Positions 51,862-60,164 of a stretch of 64,000 bases of DNA are shown one piece after another. Under the pieces are notes generated by a model. It searched no databases. It saw only the letters and a program-made list of their open reading frames with translations, and had not been told where the DNA came from. Every line of letters starts with the position of its first letter. Within the stretch, counting starts at the first letter, position 1. Made by a program: the position numbers and the translations under genes. The stretch covers positions 10,840-74,839 of the forward strand of contig JAZTXR010000055.1 in assembly GCA_045636545.1 (NCBI GenBank), read 5' to 3'. The stretch comes from HGM04593 sp045636545. Its GTDB lineage: Bacteria; Bacteroidota; Bacteroidia; Bacteroidales; Bacteroidaceae.

Positions 51862-54800
51862 ATGAAAAAAGTTTTTACTCTTTTGTTCGCAATGGTATGC
51901 CTTGTTGGCACAGCTTTTGCGCAGAATGCCGAGGCGCTCTCATGGAACGTGGGCTCCGGAGCTAATGACAAGGCCGATATTACTTGGATTGGTCTTGCTG
52001 TCCCTGCAACAGAAGGTGTCACAAACGTGGCATTGGAGAATATCCATCTGTGTACTAATACCGAAAAGGCTGCAACAACAAAAACAGCCTATATGGTAAT
52101 CTCTTCTACAAAGAATATTGAGGACAAGGTTGCTGTCTCTACCAACAATCCAACACCGGTGAACAATGCTTTGGTCGAGTACACCTTTGAGGATGTAACT
52201 TTGACTGCCGGTGCTACATACTACATCTTCTTCTCGGAGTCAAATACCAGTATCGGTTCATGCGGCCAGCGCATAGCAATTTCTAATGCAAATGGCAACT
52301 ATGAACCAAAGGTAAGTGCCGGTGGGTCGGAGAGAACATGGCTTCCTTACTTCAAGGTAAATGTTGCAGACCCCAATGCCGCTCCTGCTGTTTTCTCTGC
52401 AACATACGGCGAGAAATGGTTGCGCCTTACAAACTGTAACAATCAGAGCTATACATGGAGTGCGCCGACATCGTCAAAGGCGGGTACAGCCGCTTTGGAT
52501 ATGAGCCTCGAGAACCAGCTCTTCTGCTTCGTCGGTAACAATACCGATGGTTTCGATATCTACTGCAAGGCTTTGGGTCAGCAATATAAGCTCACAGCAA
52601 GCACATCTCCCGGTAACGGCACAGCTGCATCGTGGACAACAGGTGAGGCTGCAAAATGGTACTTGAATATGAGTCAGAATGCAGCAAGTGAAAGACCTGG
52701 TATCGGTGTGACAACAAATGTTGATGGTGGCTACTCTTTGAATATGTATGGCGGTGCCGGTGGCGATTTGAAGTTCTATGGTATTACCGATGCCGGCTCA
52801 CGTTGGACTATCACACGCGTCAACCCCAATGCTGTAAATGTGCGCCTGAATGTAACGGGTGAGACAAAGTATCCACAGACAAACACACGTATCGGTGATT
52901 TCAAGCTCACATACGGCAGCACAACTTCTACCACAACCATCACTAAGGATTTGAATGGCGAGCAGAAGACATACTATTTCCCACACGGCGAGAATGTGTC
53001 AATGAGCACATTTACCTATCACGGCTGGAATGCGAGCATCGAAGAGGGTGAGAGCGTTGAGTATACCATTAACAGTGAAAATGGAAACTTGTACAGGGAT
53101 GGCAGCACTGCAAACCAGAACTGGAATAGCATTTGGAAAAGTACAAAAACTCCTCAGTTGACATTCGGTTGTGGCGTAAACAACATGAATTGGGTTAACG
53201 ATAATGTGCAGATGATGAGCGGTCAGACCGCAAATTCAACCTATACATTGACAGCGCCCGAGGGCTACAGAATCGAGGAGTACTCATTCACTTTTGCAAA
53301 CAACAACCATGACACAGGCCTCACACTTACATTCAACGGCACTGAATATACAACAAGCAATGATGCGCAGACAATCGCTTCTGTAAATGAAAACCTTGTT
53401 TCATTGCAGTTTACTCTGGCCGGTACAAACGGCAAGGGTGTTCTCCTTACAGACTTTACTGTTAAGCTCAAGCCCATTGTGAATGTGAATTTCACCGGCG
53501 ACATGGAGAGCGAGTACCAGTACTTGTGGTATCACAACAACCCTCCTTACCGCATCCCTGCCATTGCAACACGCAAGGACGGCAAGTTGCTTGCGCTTAA
53601 TGACTATCGTCCTTGTGGTGCCGACATTGGTTTCGGTCGTGTTGACTTGGTGCAGCGTATCGGTTCTGCCGATGGTACAGTATGGGGCGAGGGTACAACT
53701 ATCATCACCGGTAATGTAGATGACAATGTAGACGGAGATATAACAACCCAGCACAATGACGGTTACGGTGATCCCGCAGTCTGCATCGACCGTGAGACAG
53801 GTCGTGTATTGCTCATCTGTGTAACAGGACGCACCGTGTGTGGTAGTGCAACACGCGAGAATCCTAACCGCATCGCACGCTTCTACAGCGAGGATGGTGG
53901 CGAGACATACCACTCGGTAAATGACGAAAATGCTATCTTTGACGATATTACCGAGGAGTTCTATGGCTTGTGGGATACCGAGGCTTACAAGGCCGGTGAC
54001 AAGACAAGCCAGGACCAGTATACAGCGCAGAGCTTCTTCTTCGGTTCAGGTCGTATCTTCCAGAGTTCAAAGATTAAGGTGGGCGACTACTATCGTATTT
54101 ATGCAGCTCTCTGGAGCAAGGATATGCACAACCGCGTTGCATACTCCGATGACTTCGGTCTCACATGGAACATTCTTGGCACACGCGAGGATATGCCTTT
54201 CCCCAACTTTGGCAATGCAAACGAGCCCAAGTGTGAGGAGTTGCCTAACGGTGACGTGATTATGTCGTCACGCAAGCCACACGGCCGCTACTACAATATC
54301 TTTACATACTCTGACATCGAGAACGGTCAGGGTTCTTGGGGCGAGGGTACAAACAGCGACATCCCTGCACCAAGTGACTGGAATGGTACAAACGGTGAGA
54401 TTACAACATTTAAGGTACTTGGTGCCGATGGTGATATACACAACATCGTTCTGCAGTCATTGCCTCTTGGCCTTGAGGAGTACTCGGGCGACGTTCGCCG
54501 CAACGTAGGTTTCTACTTCAAGGATATCACAAGCAAGTACAGCTACCAGAAGGGTGGCAAGAACGATGTTCCCACATTCGCGACAGGCTGGGAGAGAGGT
54601 CTGCTTGTAAGTACCACACAGGGCTCTGCCTACAGTACATTTACCTTGCAGACCGATGGCCGCATCGGTTTCTTCTACGAGGAGACTCCTGGTGGCTATT
54701 CAATGGTTTACGTGCCTTTGACAATTTCGCAGATTACAAATGGCAAGTATGTTGAAATTCTTGGCAATGCAGAGGATACAGGCGCACTACCTGTAAACAT

Positions 54801-55965
54801 TACATACTCATACCGTTATGGCAACACCGAGTGGCTCAGCCAAAAGGAGGTCGCATACGTCGGTGAGGCGTTCCCGCCAGTTCTCTCTGCTGCTTTTGCG
54901 CAGACATCGGGTACTCCCGAGGGTGTTGCGACAGCCGAGGACGAGGGCAGGACATTCGTGATTGAGTGCGAATTGGAGGATATGCCTTTCAAGCCTTCAT
55001 CTTCTTACGATATGGCTTGCTGGTATTCACTCAAGATCCGCAACACAAAGAATGTGTACTATGATGAGGCAACAGGCAAGTTTGCTTGCAACGCAACTGC
55101 ACAGAGCGGCAACAACGCTCTCTTTGCCTTTGTGGGTAACCCATTTGCTGGCTATAAGATTGTGAACCGTGCGCTTGGTGCAGAGAAGGCTATCGGTGGT
55201 GCTGTGTCGAACAACGCACACGTTTCTGCAGTAGACTATGAAACTGCACCTGTGTATATGTTCGAGAACAACAACAATGTATTCGTATTCCGCAATGCAT
55301 CACACTCTTTGGGCTATTTGAACGATGTGAACAGCAACCTTGGCTATTGGACTACAGATGCAGCTGCAACTGATGGCGGTTCTTCATTGAAATTCACCCT
55401 TGAGAGCGATATTCACGAACTCTATGTAGGTGATGCCGGTTATGCGACACTTTACCTTGGCTTCAATGCAGCAATTCCTGCAAACGTGGAAGCATACGTC
55501 GTGTCTGAAATCAACAACGGTTATGTTACACTGGAGCAGGTGACTGGCGTTCTCCCGGCTGAGGAGGCTGTGATTGTAAAGGCTGCCAAGGGCAACTATG
55601 GCTTTGTGCAGTCAAGCGAGGCTCCTGCAGTTATTGGTGAGAACTTGCTCGAGGGTACACTCGTTGATACCAATATCCAGGGCGAGGCATACGTGCTTGG
55701 TATGGTTGATGGCGAGGTTGGTCTTTACAAGGCTGCGACGGAAGATGGCGTTTGGTTGAACAATGCAAACAAGGCCTATCTGCCGGCAACTGCTGCTATG
55801 AACGCTGCTTCTTACAGCTTCCGTTTCCCCGGCACAACAGGCGTTGAAGAGGTGAAAACTGAAAACGGAGTGGTGAAAGGCATTTATGACCTTCAGGGTC
55901 GCAAGGTTCTCAAGGCTGTAAAGGGTGTATATATCATAAACGGCAATAAGGTGTTGGTCAAGTAA
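51862..55965 (+). CDS. Large secreted GH33 sialidase
   Basis: 1367 residues with a signal peptide (MKKVFTLLFAMVCLVGTAFAQ). Beta-rich accessory modules fill the first 540 residues or so. The sialidase domain shows the arginine motif YRIPAI (Arg564), an Asp-box-like SEDGGETY (676) and a canonical Asp box SDDFGLTW (762). Further beta-rich modules follow, then the C-terminal tail IYDLQGRKV...VYIINGNKVLVK. The enzyme should release terminal sialic acid from host glycans outside the cell. It lies 96 bases after the GH95 gene. The length is about twice that of a plain GH33 enzyme. Confidence 0.9.
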   Translation: MKKVFTLLFAMVCLVGTAFAQNAEALSWNVGSGANDKADITWIGLAVPATEGVTNVALENIHLCTNTEKAATTKTAYMVISSTKNIEDKVAVSTNNPTPVNNALVEYTFEDVTLTAGATYYIFFSESNTSIGSCGQRIAISNANGNYEPKVSAGGSERTWLPYFKVNVADPNAAPAVFSATYGEKWLRLTNCNNQSYTWSAPTSSKAGTAALDMSLENQLFCFVGNNTDGFDIYCKALGQQYKLTASTSPGNGTAASWTTGEAAKWYLNMSQNAASERPGIGVTTNVDGGYSLNMYGGAGGDLKFYGITDAGSRWTITRVNPNAVNVRLNVTGETKYPQTNTRIGDFKLTYGSTTSTTTITKDLNGEQKTYYFPHGENVSMSTFTYHGWNASIEEGESVEYTINSENGNLYRDGSTANQNWNSIWKSTKTPQLTFGCGVNNMNWVNDNVQMMSGQTANSTYTLTAPEGYRIEEYSFTFANNNHDTGLTLTFNGTEYTTSNDAQTIASVNENLVSLQFTLAGTNGKGVLLTDFTVKLKPIVNVNFTGDMESEYQYLWYHNNPPYRIPAIATRKDGKLLALNDYRPCGADIGFGRVDLVQRIGSADGTVWGEGTTIITGNVDDNVDGDITTQHNDGYGDPAVCIDRETGRVLLICVTGRTVCGSATRENPNRIARFYSEDGGETYHSVNDENAIFDDITEEFYGLWDTEAYKAGDKTSQDQYTAQSFFFGSGRIFQSSKIKVGDYYRIYAALWSKDMHNRVAYSDDFGLTWNILGTREDMPFPNFGNANEPKCEELPNGDVIMSSRKPHGRYYNIFTYSDIENGQGSWGEGTNSDIPAPSDWNGTNGEITTFKVLGADGDIHNIVLQSLPLGLEEYSGDVRRNVGFYFKDITSKYSYQKGGKNDVPTFATGWERGLLVSTTQGSAYSTFTLQTDGRIGFFYEETPGGYSMVYVPLTISQITNGKYVEILGNAEDTGALPVNITYSYRYGNTEWLSQKEVAYVGEAFPPVLSAAFAQTSGTPEGVATAEDEGRTFVIECELEDMPFKPSSSYDMACWYSLKIRNTKNVYYDEATGKFACNATAQSGNNALFAFVGNPFAGYKIVNRALGAEKAIGGAVSNNAHVSAVDYETAPVYMFENNNNVFVFRNASHSLGYLNDVNSNLGYWTTDAAATDGGSSLKFTLESDIHELYVGDAGYATLYLGFNAAIPANVEAYVVSEINNGYVTLEQVTGVLPAEEAVIVKAAKGNYGFVQSSEAPAVIGENLLEGTLVDTNIQGEAYVLGMVDGEVGLYKAATEDGVWLNNANKAYLPATAAMNAASYSFRFPGTTGVEEVKTENGVVKGIYDLQGRKVLKAVKGVYIINGNKVLVK

Positions 55966-55995
55966 TTGGACATCATCTTTTACCAAAAGGCACAG

Positions 55996-56031
55996 TTCCA
56001 GCCAAGAAGCCCACAGGCTTCTTGGCTGGAA
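55996..56031 (+). terminator. Terminator after the sialidase gene
   Basis: A perfect 16-bp GC-rich stem (55996-56011 and 56016-56031) with loop CACA, 31 bases after the stop. The next 240 bases hold no gene that I can support. Confidence 0.75.
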
Positions 56032-56270
56032 TGTTATTTGTATCTCTGTCGGCAATCCCTTTCATTGCGTTCCCGTGCAGTATGTGCTTTAAGGTTGTTC
56101 GTGTCGTTCCATATTCTGCAGAAGGGGCAACAGCATGACAACGCAGATGCAATCAGCCTTTCAGCAATGAATTATAGCAGGCAAGAGTTGCAAAAAGCGA
56201 ATGGATTATGTATTTTTGCATCAAGAGGCAGCCTTGCCGGCAAGTGAATCCGGTAGTTCGCTATCTTGTT

Positions 56271-56334
56271 GAAACTATCAGCTTGTAAGAGAATGTTTTT
56301 TAGAAATTTTAACAGCTTCTTAAACGGCTTCTAA
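56271..56334 (+). repeat. Partial copy of the MITE-like repeat (copy D)
   Basis: GAAACTATCAGCTTGTAAG and TTTTAGAAATTTTAACAGC match the right end of element copy A. The last CTTCTAAA is duplicated. It ends 55 bases before the next start codon. Confidence 0.65.
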
Positions 56335-56388
56335 ATTTGTTCTATGACAGAGACTTAGGGGAAAGTAAATACTTTAATTGTCTGACAA

Positions 56389-57528
56389 ATGAAAATTCTT
56401 GCTATATATTTTAAAGCGGCCACAGGTATAAACATAATATATGAACGTATATTCACTGAGTTGGCAAAGCATGCCGAAGTTGATGTAGTCAGTGACTTTG
56501 AACCAAGACCGGCTTTCTGTTCAATTCTTCGCAACCAGTATCACGTTCCGTTTTCAAAACGTACAAATTGGTGGTATAAAAGATTCTTGCAGTGGTTTGG
56601 CACTACTCCTGTCTCAAGCCATTGGAGCCGCAAGGTGGCCGATGTCGTGGCTGCTGACTATGATGTCGTGATGGCTTTCATTGCTTCTTCGCAATTGACA
56701 CCAATAGTATGTGGCAAGCATCTTGCCAGGAAACTCGGCTGCAAGTTTGCCATCTACTCGGTCGATGCCATTCCTGCACCCGGAGGCTGGGTTTCCTTCA
56801 ACCAGTATCGCAAGAAGAGACGTGTCGTGCGCAGCAACTATCCTGCAGCAGATTATGCGGCATCGTCAAATAGACACATGCTCGAGTTCCAACTCTCTAC
56901 ATTCAAGCACAAGCCGGGTCTAAAGAGTGGTGTCTTGCTCACTCCATCGCCAAGCCGGGAATACAACAATCCAATATCTGCCGAGAAGGTTTTCCTTTAC
57001 ACTGGCAATCTCTATGGCTTGCGTAACCCCGCATATCTGTTCACTGCCTTCAAACGTATACGTGAGAAATATCCTGATGTAAAACTCATTTTTGTCGGGA
57101 ATATGATAAAGTTCAAGGGACGTGACAGGATACTCTCCCCCGATGACATGGAACACATAATCATAGAAAAGCATACCGATGACCTGAATCCCCTGTTCAG
57201 TCGCGCAAGTGTGCTCATTGACATTGATGCCGACCGTGACAAGGACCCATTCTTGTCGAGCAAGGTGACCTCTTATCTGAAGGTCAACCGTATGATTGTG
57301 TGCGAAACCGGGCACGACACTCCATCGCGTGAACTGTTTGCCGGGTATAATACTATAATCCAGTGCGAACATGGTTCAGAGAGTATGTATAATGGAATGC
57401 TCAAGGCTCTTGAAATGTCGGCAACGGAGCAGGACTATTCAGAGCGTGCCCCATTGATTGAAAAATTCTCAATAGAGACGGTGAGCGGCAAGTTGTTGCA
57501 GGACCTCAAGGATTTATGCCGGAAATAA
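56389..57528 (+). CDS. Glycosyltransferase, GT-B fold (group 1-like)
   Basis: 379 residues. The two Rossmann-like halves are visible: MKILAIYFKAATGINIIYERIFTEL at the N-terminus and VFLYTGNLYGLRNPAYLF / YPDVKLIFVGN in the C-terminal half. A short acidic and histidine-containing stretch (PLFSRASVLIDIDADRDKDPFLSSKVTSYL) replaces the usual E-x7-E region. No signal peptide. It should build surface polysaccharide or glycoprotein glycan. It stands alone at the left border of the accessory island, so its substrate is unclear. Confidence 0.75.
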   Translation: MKILAIYFKAATGINIIYERIFTELAKHAEVDVVSDFEPRPAFCSILRNQYHVPFSKRTNWWYKRFLQWFGTTPVSSHWSRKVADVVAADYDVVMAFIASSQLTPIVCGKHLARKLGCKFAIYSVDAIPAPGGWVSFNQYRKKRRVVRSNYPAADYAASSNRHMLEFQLSTFKHKPGLKSGVLLTPSPSREYNNPISAEKVFLYTGNLYGLRNPAYLFTAFKRIREKYPDVKLIFVGNMIKFKGRDRILSPDDMEHIIIEKHTDDLNPLFSRASVLIDIDADRDKDPFLSSKVTSYLKVNRMIVCETGHDTPSRELFAGYNTIIQCEHGSESMYNGMLKALEMSATEQDYSERAPLIEKFSIETVSGKLLQDLKDLCRK

Positions 57529-57641
57529 TGTATATGTTCCAATGTAAATATAACTTGTTCTCAACCTTTTCTAGGGTTTCCTTGCCAAAATCAACCTTTT
57601 TTTGACCACAAATCGTGCATTCCCCGAATCTCTAAAATATA

Positions 57642-57687
57642 TAAAAAGAAAGGAGGTCAAACATCTTATTATCAGATATTTAACCTC
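57642..57687 (-). terminator. Terminator of tRNA-Met-like unit 1
   Basis: On the minus strand, GAGGTTAAATATC (57675-57687) pairs with GATGTTTGACCTC (57653-57665), followed by CTTTCTTTTT. It lies 10 bases beyond the tRNA-like 3' end. Confidence 0.7.
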
Positions 57688-57696
57688 TCTTGTTCT

Positions 57697-57852
57697 TCGT
57701 GGGCCATCTAGGGCTTGAGATTCGTCTCGTATAGACCCATCGACTCCGTTGTTTGCCGTCAGCGCAGCTGGTGCAAACGAATAGAACGGAGGAGATAACT
57801 AAGGACCTCCAGATTATGAGTCTGTTGCTCTAACCAACTGAGCTAAAAGCCC
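57697..57852 (-). tRNA. tRNA-Met(CAU)-like unit 1 with 79-base T-loop insertion, partly decayed
   Basis: Read on the minus strand, the 5' part is a good tRNA. GGGCTTT, D-stem GCTC...GAGC, and an anticodon arm ACAGA-CTCATAA-TCTGG (one mismatch) with anticodon CAT are present. The T loop TT...CAAGC is split by 79 bases (57718-57796) placed exactly between the T55 and C56 positions. The T-stem (CTTAG with CCTAG) has two mismatches, and the acceptor pairs partly with ATGGCCC. Whether it is functional is uncertain. It may be an intron-like insertion, a recombination remnant or a new RNA. Confidence 0.55.
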
Positions 57853-57895
57853 TTAAAGCATTTATGCTTACCAATTAATTCTCTCGTAAATTATC

Positions 57896-57917
57896 TACCG
57901 GTAAACTACCGGTAAAC
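57896..57917 (-). repeat. Tandem 11-base repeat upstream of unit 1
   Basis: TACCGGTAAAC occurs twice in direct succession, perfectly. It lies in the leader between a promoter and the tRNA-like unit. Related tandem 11-mers occur at 63255 and 63657. Confidence 0.7.
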
Positions 57918-57930
57918 ATTTGTTTGGTTA

Positions 57931-57962
57931 CAAATTTACACAAAGCCTACGTTCCCTGCAAC
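57931..57962 (-). promoter_or_regulatory. Promoter for tRNA-Met-like unit 1
   Basis: On the minus strand, GTTG (57959-57962), 20 bases, TAAATTTG (57931-57938) fits the consensus. Confidence 0.6.
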
Positions 57963-58089
57963 CCTCAACGGCGATAATTCACGGCACTGCGGCATCTTTT
58001 TTAAGCGTTTCTACTTACCGTATATCGCGGTATTTTACAGCTTGTAAAACACTCTGTAAGCTCTTATTTGCAATAGTGATTCATCACCT

Positions 58090-58698
58090 CTATTCAATAT
58101 ATAACCAATTGGTCTGTTTGTTTCTTGTGAAGTATCCCCAAATGTAGAGAGGCCTTGTGAAAAAACCTTTTTTGATATATCCGTAACCAAATTCTCCCAT
58201 ATCCAAATAGGTTGCATTGGTACAGCGTTTGCCACATTCTAAAGCAAAATCGGACATTGTCATTGGGTAATTGGACTGCAATATGAAAGCACCGTCCTTG
58301 TCTTTACATAAAGCTCTGCGTATAGTCTTACGCGTGTCGTGGAACTTCATTGCTTTTGAATTGTTAACCAATGTCAGTTGTTGGAAACCATTGTCGCCCA
58401 TCCATTTTCTGCTGATAAAGAACATATCCCCTTTTAAGGAGACTCTCATTATCATTGTCTTGTTTGCTTCATAGGTCTTTCCATTTATCCTGTATGCTCC
58501 AAGAATTTGTCCTTGTTCATCTGTAAAAGCGGCAGGGACACACATCTTGGCATTTTGCGGTCTCTTGTTCGACCATTTTAGTTCACCCTTTGGCAAGTCA
58601 ATTCTGGTTACCTTTTTTTCAATATGAAGATAAACTATTCCTAAACAAATGCATAAGATAAAAAAGATAATGCTTAGAGTCTGTATAAGCCGTCTCAT
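58090..58698 (-). CDS. Membrane-anchored protein resembling phosphodiester glycosidase (DUF2233/NAGPA)
   Basis: 202 residues. One N-terminal transmembrane helix (IIFFILCICLGIVYLHI) precedes an exported domain. A middle block R-A-L-C-K-D-K-D-G-A-F, a later MTMSDFALECG and ATYLDMGEFGYGY follow the order of NAGPA-type proteins, where an Asp-Gly pair of LDGG binds metal. Here it reads LDMG, so activity is uncertain. It starts two bases after the lysozyme stop, in the same operon. Confidence 0.5.
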   Translation of the reverse strand: MRRLIQTLSIIFFILCICLGIVYLHIEKKVTRIDLPKGELKWSNKRPQNAKMCVPAAFTDEQGQILGAYRINGKTYEANKTMIMRVSLKGDMFFISRKWMGDNGFQQLTLVNNSKAMKFHDTRKTIRRALCKDKDGAFILQSNYPMTMSDFALECGKRCTNATYLDMGEFGYGYIKKGFFTRPLYIWGYFTRNKQTNWLYIE

Positions 58699-58700
58699 AA

Positions 58701-59330
58701 CTATCGAAGAATTATTTTGTTAATATCCTTGCAATAATCCATATCAATATTGTCTATTATGGCGGCCTGCTTGATTGTCGTGTTGGGTACCAAGTTATGC
58801 CCTTTGATGAAACGCACCCATAAAGGGCAATCATAGATTGTTGGGATAACTTTCAAGCAACACCACGAACCTGTATAGATAATTGGCTTACAACCGAAAC
58901 TTTCTTCAAACAGACGTATGAGAATTCCCAATCTTTCGTTGACAAAATCCGTATCGCTAAAATTGTTACCGTTTTGTTCCACATCTATAACAGGAATAAG
59001 ATCCGATGGAACTTTATCATAAATTCGTTTAAAATTCTCGAATTGTGCTTCTGGCGTAACATCAGTTCTGAAGTAATGGTAAAGTCCTACATACAGACCG
59101 TTCTCCTTTGCACGTTCTGCATGCTTGTGGCACATTGGATCGCTAAAGGATTTGCCCTCAGTCGCTTTTATATAACAGAATTTTATGGCATTGTTCTTCT
59201 TTATCTTTTCCCAATCGACCTTGTTGTGATGAGATATGTCAATACCGTTAAATTCTGGCACGTACGAACTCTTTGCATAGAAAAACGCACCAATGAATAG
59301 TAGTAGAAATATAATTACCTTTTTCTTCAT
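58701..59330 (-). CDS. GH25-family lysozyme, membrane-anchored or secreted
   Basis: 209 residues from ATG 59330. The frame before it lacks a signal. An N-terminal hydrophobic segment (KVIIFLLLFIGAFFYA) exports the protein. The GH25 barrel starts with FNGIDISHHNKVDW (Asp31) and has KATEG and the catalytic DxE pair in IPVIDVEQNG (Asp116, Glu118). It cleaves peptidoglycan glycan strands. It is AT-rich compared with the core genes. The partner gene lies immediately downstream. A phage or antagonism origin is possible but not shown. Confidence 0.85.
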   Translation of the reverse strand: MKKKVIIFLLLFIGAFFYAKSSYVPEFNGIDISHHNKVDWEKIKKNNAIKFCYIKATEGKSFSDPMCHKHAERAKENGLYVGLYHYFRTDVTPEAQFENFKRIYDKVPSDLIPVIDVEQNGNNFSDTDFVNERLGILIRLFEESFGCKPIIYTGSWCCLKVIPTIYDCPLWVRFIKGHNLVPNTTIKQAAIIDNIDMDYCKDINKIILR

Positions 59331-59469
59331 ATAGTAATAGTTTTTATATCGTGTATTCAAGATCTTGCTTTTATCGTAGGCGGTCAACTAATATTCTTAC
59401 TTCAATCATAACTACTTTTGCCAGCAAAGCAGAACTTAATCATTTTTTATGTAATAAAAAATCCTATTT

Positions 59470-59982
59470 TCACATCTTTGATTTTCGGACAAGAAAAATA
59501 ATAAACGCTATAATGCCTGCAATTATGGCTATAAGTTTTATTATAGCCAGGACTATTATGAAATCAGCTATTTCTTCTTCACCATCGCTCTGGGAATAAC
59601 CAAAAATCATATAGTCTTCACTTATAAGGCAATCCATTATATCTCCGTTTATATTGGTCGCATAGATGTAGTCTCCGCAATAGTTCTTGTTCCAATGCTT
59701 GTCTGTTTTGCACAATTCCTCCAAATTAGTGATATGTGCTTCGGAGATAGGCTCACGGAATTTGAACTCATAGGTGTAGGAGAGATAATGTGAGCCTACT
59801 CCGCGGTCCGATTTGACAAGTTCCAAATCGGGTAGTTCCACACCAATTACAGTTGCAACAGAAGTGGGGTTTTCCTCTATTTTTGTTAATATCCCATTTG
59901 AGCACGATGTCAACAATGAGGTAAACAACACAAGTAGTGAAATTGTCCAAATATTCAAATGCTCTTTTAGTGCTTTTTTCAT
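59470..59982 (-). CDS. Hypothetical lipoprotein with C-terminal membrane helix
   Basis: 170 residues. A lipoprotein signal (lipobox LLTSC) is followed by an exported domain of about 110 residues and a strong C-terminal transmembrane segment (FIIVLAIIKLIAIIAGIIAFIIFLVR). No family recognised. Lipid anchor plus C-terminal helix is unusual and resembles small envelope sensors or immunity proteins, but that is speculation. AT-rich. Confidence 0.6.
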   Translation of the reverse strand: MKKALKEHLNIWTISLLVLFTSLLTSCSNGILTKIEENPTSVATVIGVELPDLELVKSDRGVGSHYLSYTYEFKFREPISEAHITNLEELCKTDKHWNKNYCGDYIYATNINGDIMDCLISEDYMIFGYSQSDGEEEIADFIIVLAIIKLIAIIAGIIAFIIFLVRKSKM

Positions 59983-60062
59983 AGTCTTTTCTTTTTGTAA
60001 AGGTAATAATAGTTTGTATTTAAGACCAACTTTCCTTGATGATAAGTTAATCTAAAACTGTT

Positions 60063-60152
60063 TTAATTTAGAAGTATAAGAAATCCTACCAAGATAATTG
60101 ATAGGATTCCTATAATAATTGGTTTTCTCTTATGCCTCCTGTTGACAAACAT
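60063..60152 (-). CDS. Possible 29-residue membrane miniprotein
   Basis: An ATG-TAA frame of 29 residues with a basic N-terminus (MFVNRRHKRKP) and one hydrophobic helix (IIIGILSIILVGFLILLN), the positive-inside arrangement of a small inner-membrane protein. It begins 12 bases after the stop of the upstream lipoprotein. No Shine-Dalgarno sequence, as is normal here. Unknown family. Confidence 0.35.
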   Translation of the reverse strand: MFVNRRHKRKPIIIGILSIILVGFLILLN

Positions 60153-60164
60153 CGTTATTATTCT

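Noticed and set aside
55966..56247. A 93-codon ORF right after the sialidase gene
   Set aside because: It runs through the sialidase terminator hairpin, and the sequence looks like random translation of intergenic DNA.
57718..57796. Group I or group II intron in the tRNA-Met-like unit
   Set aside because: At 79 bases the insert is far too short, and conserved intron core elements are not visible. The T-loop position is also wrong for known bacterial tRNA introns.
57896..57917. CRISPR array
   Set aside because: The 11-base tandem copies have no spacers and occur only in pairs. No cas gene is present anywhere in the window.
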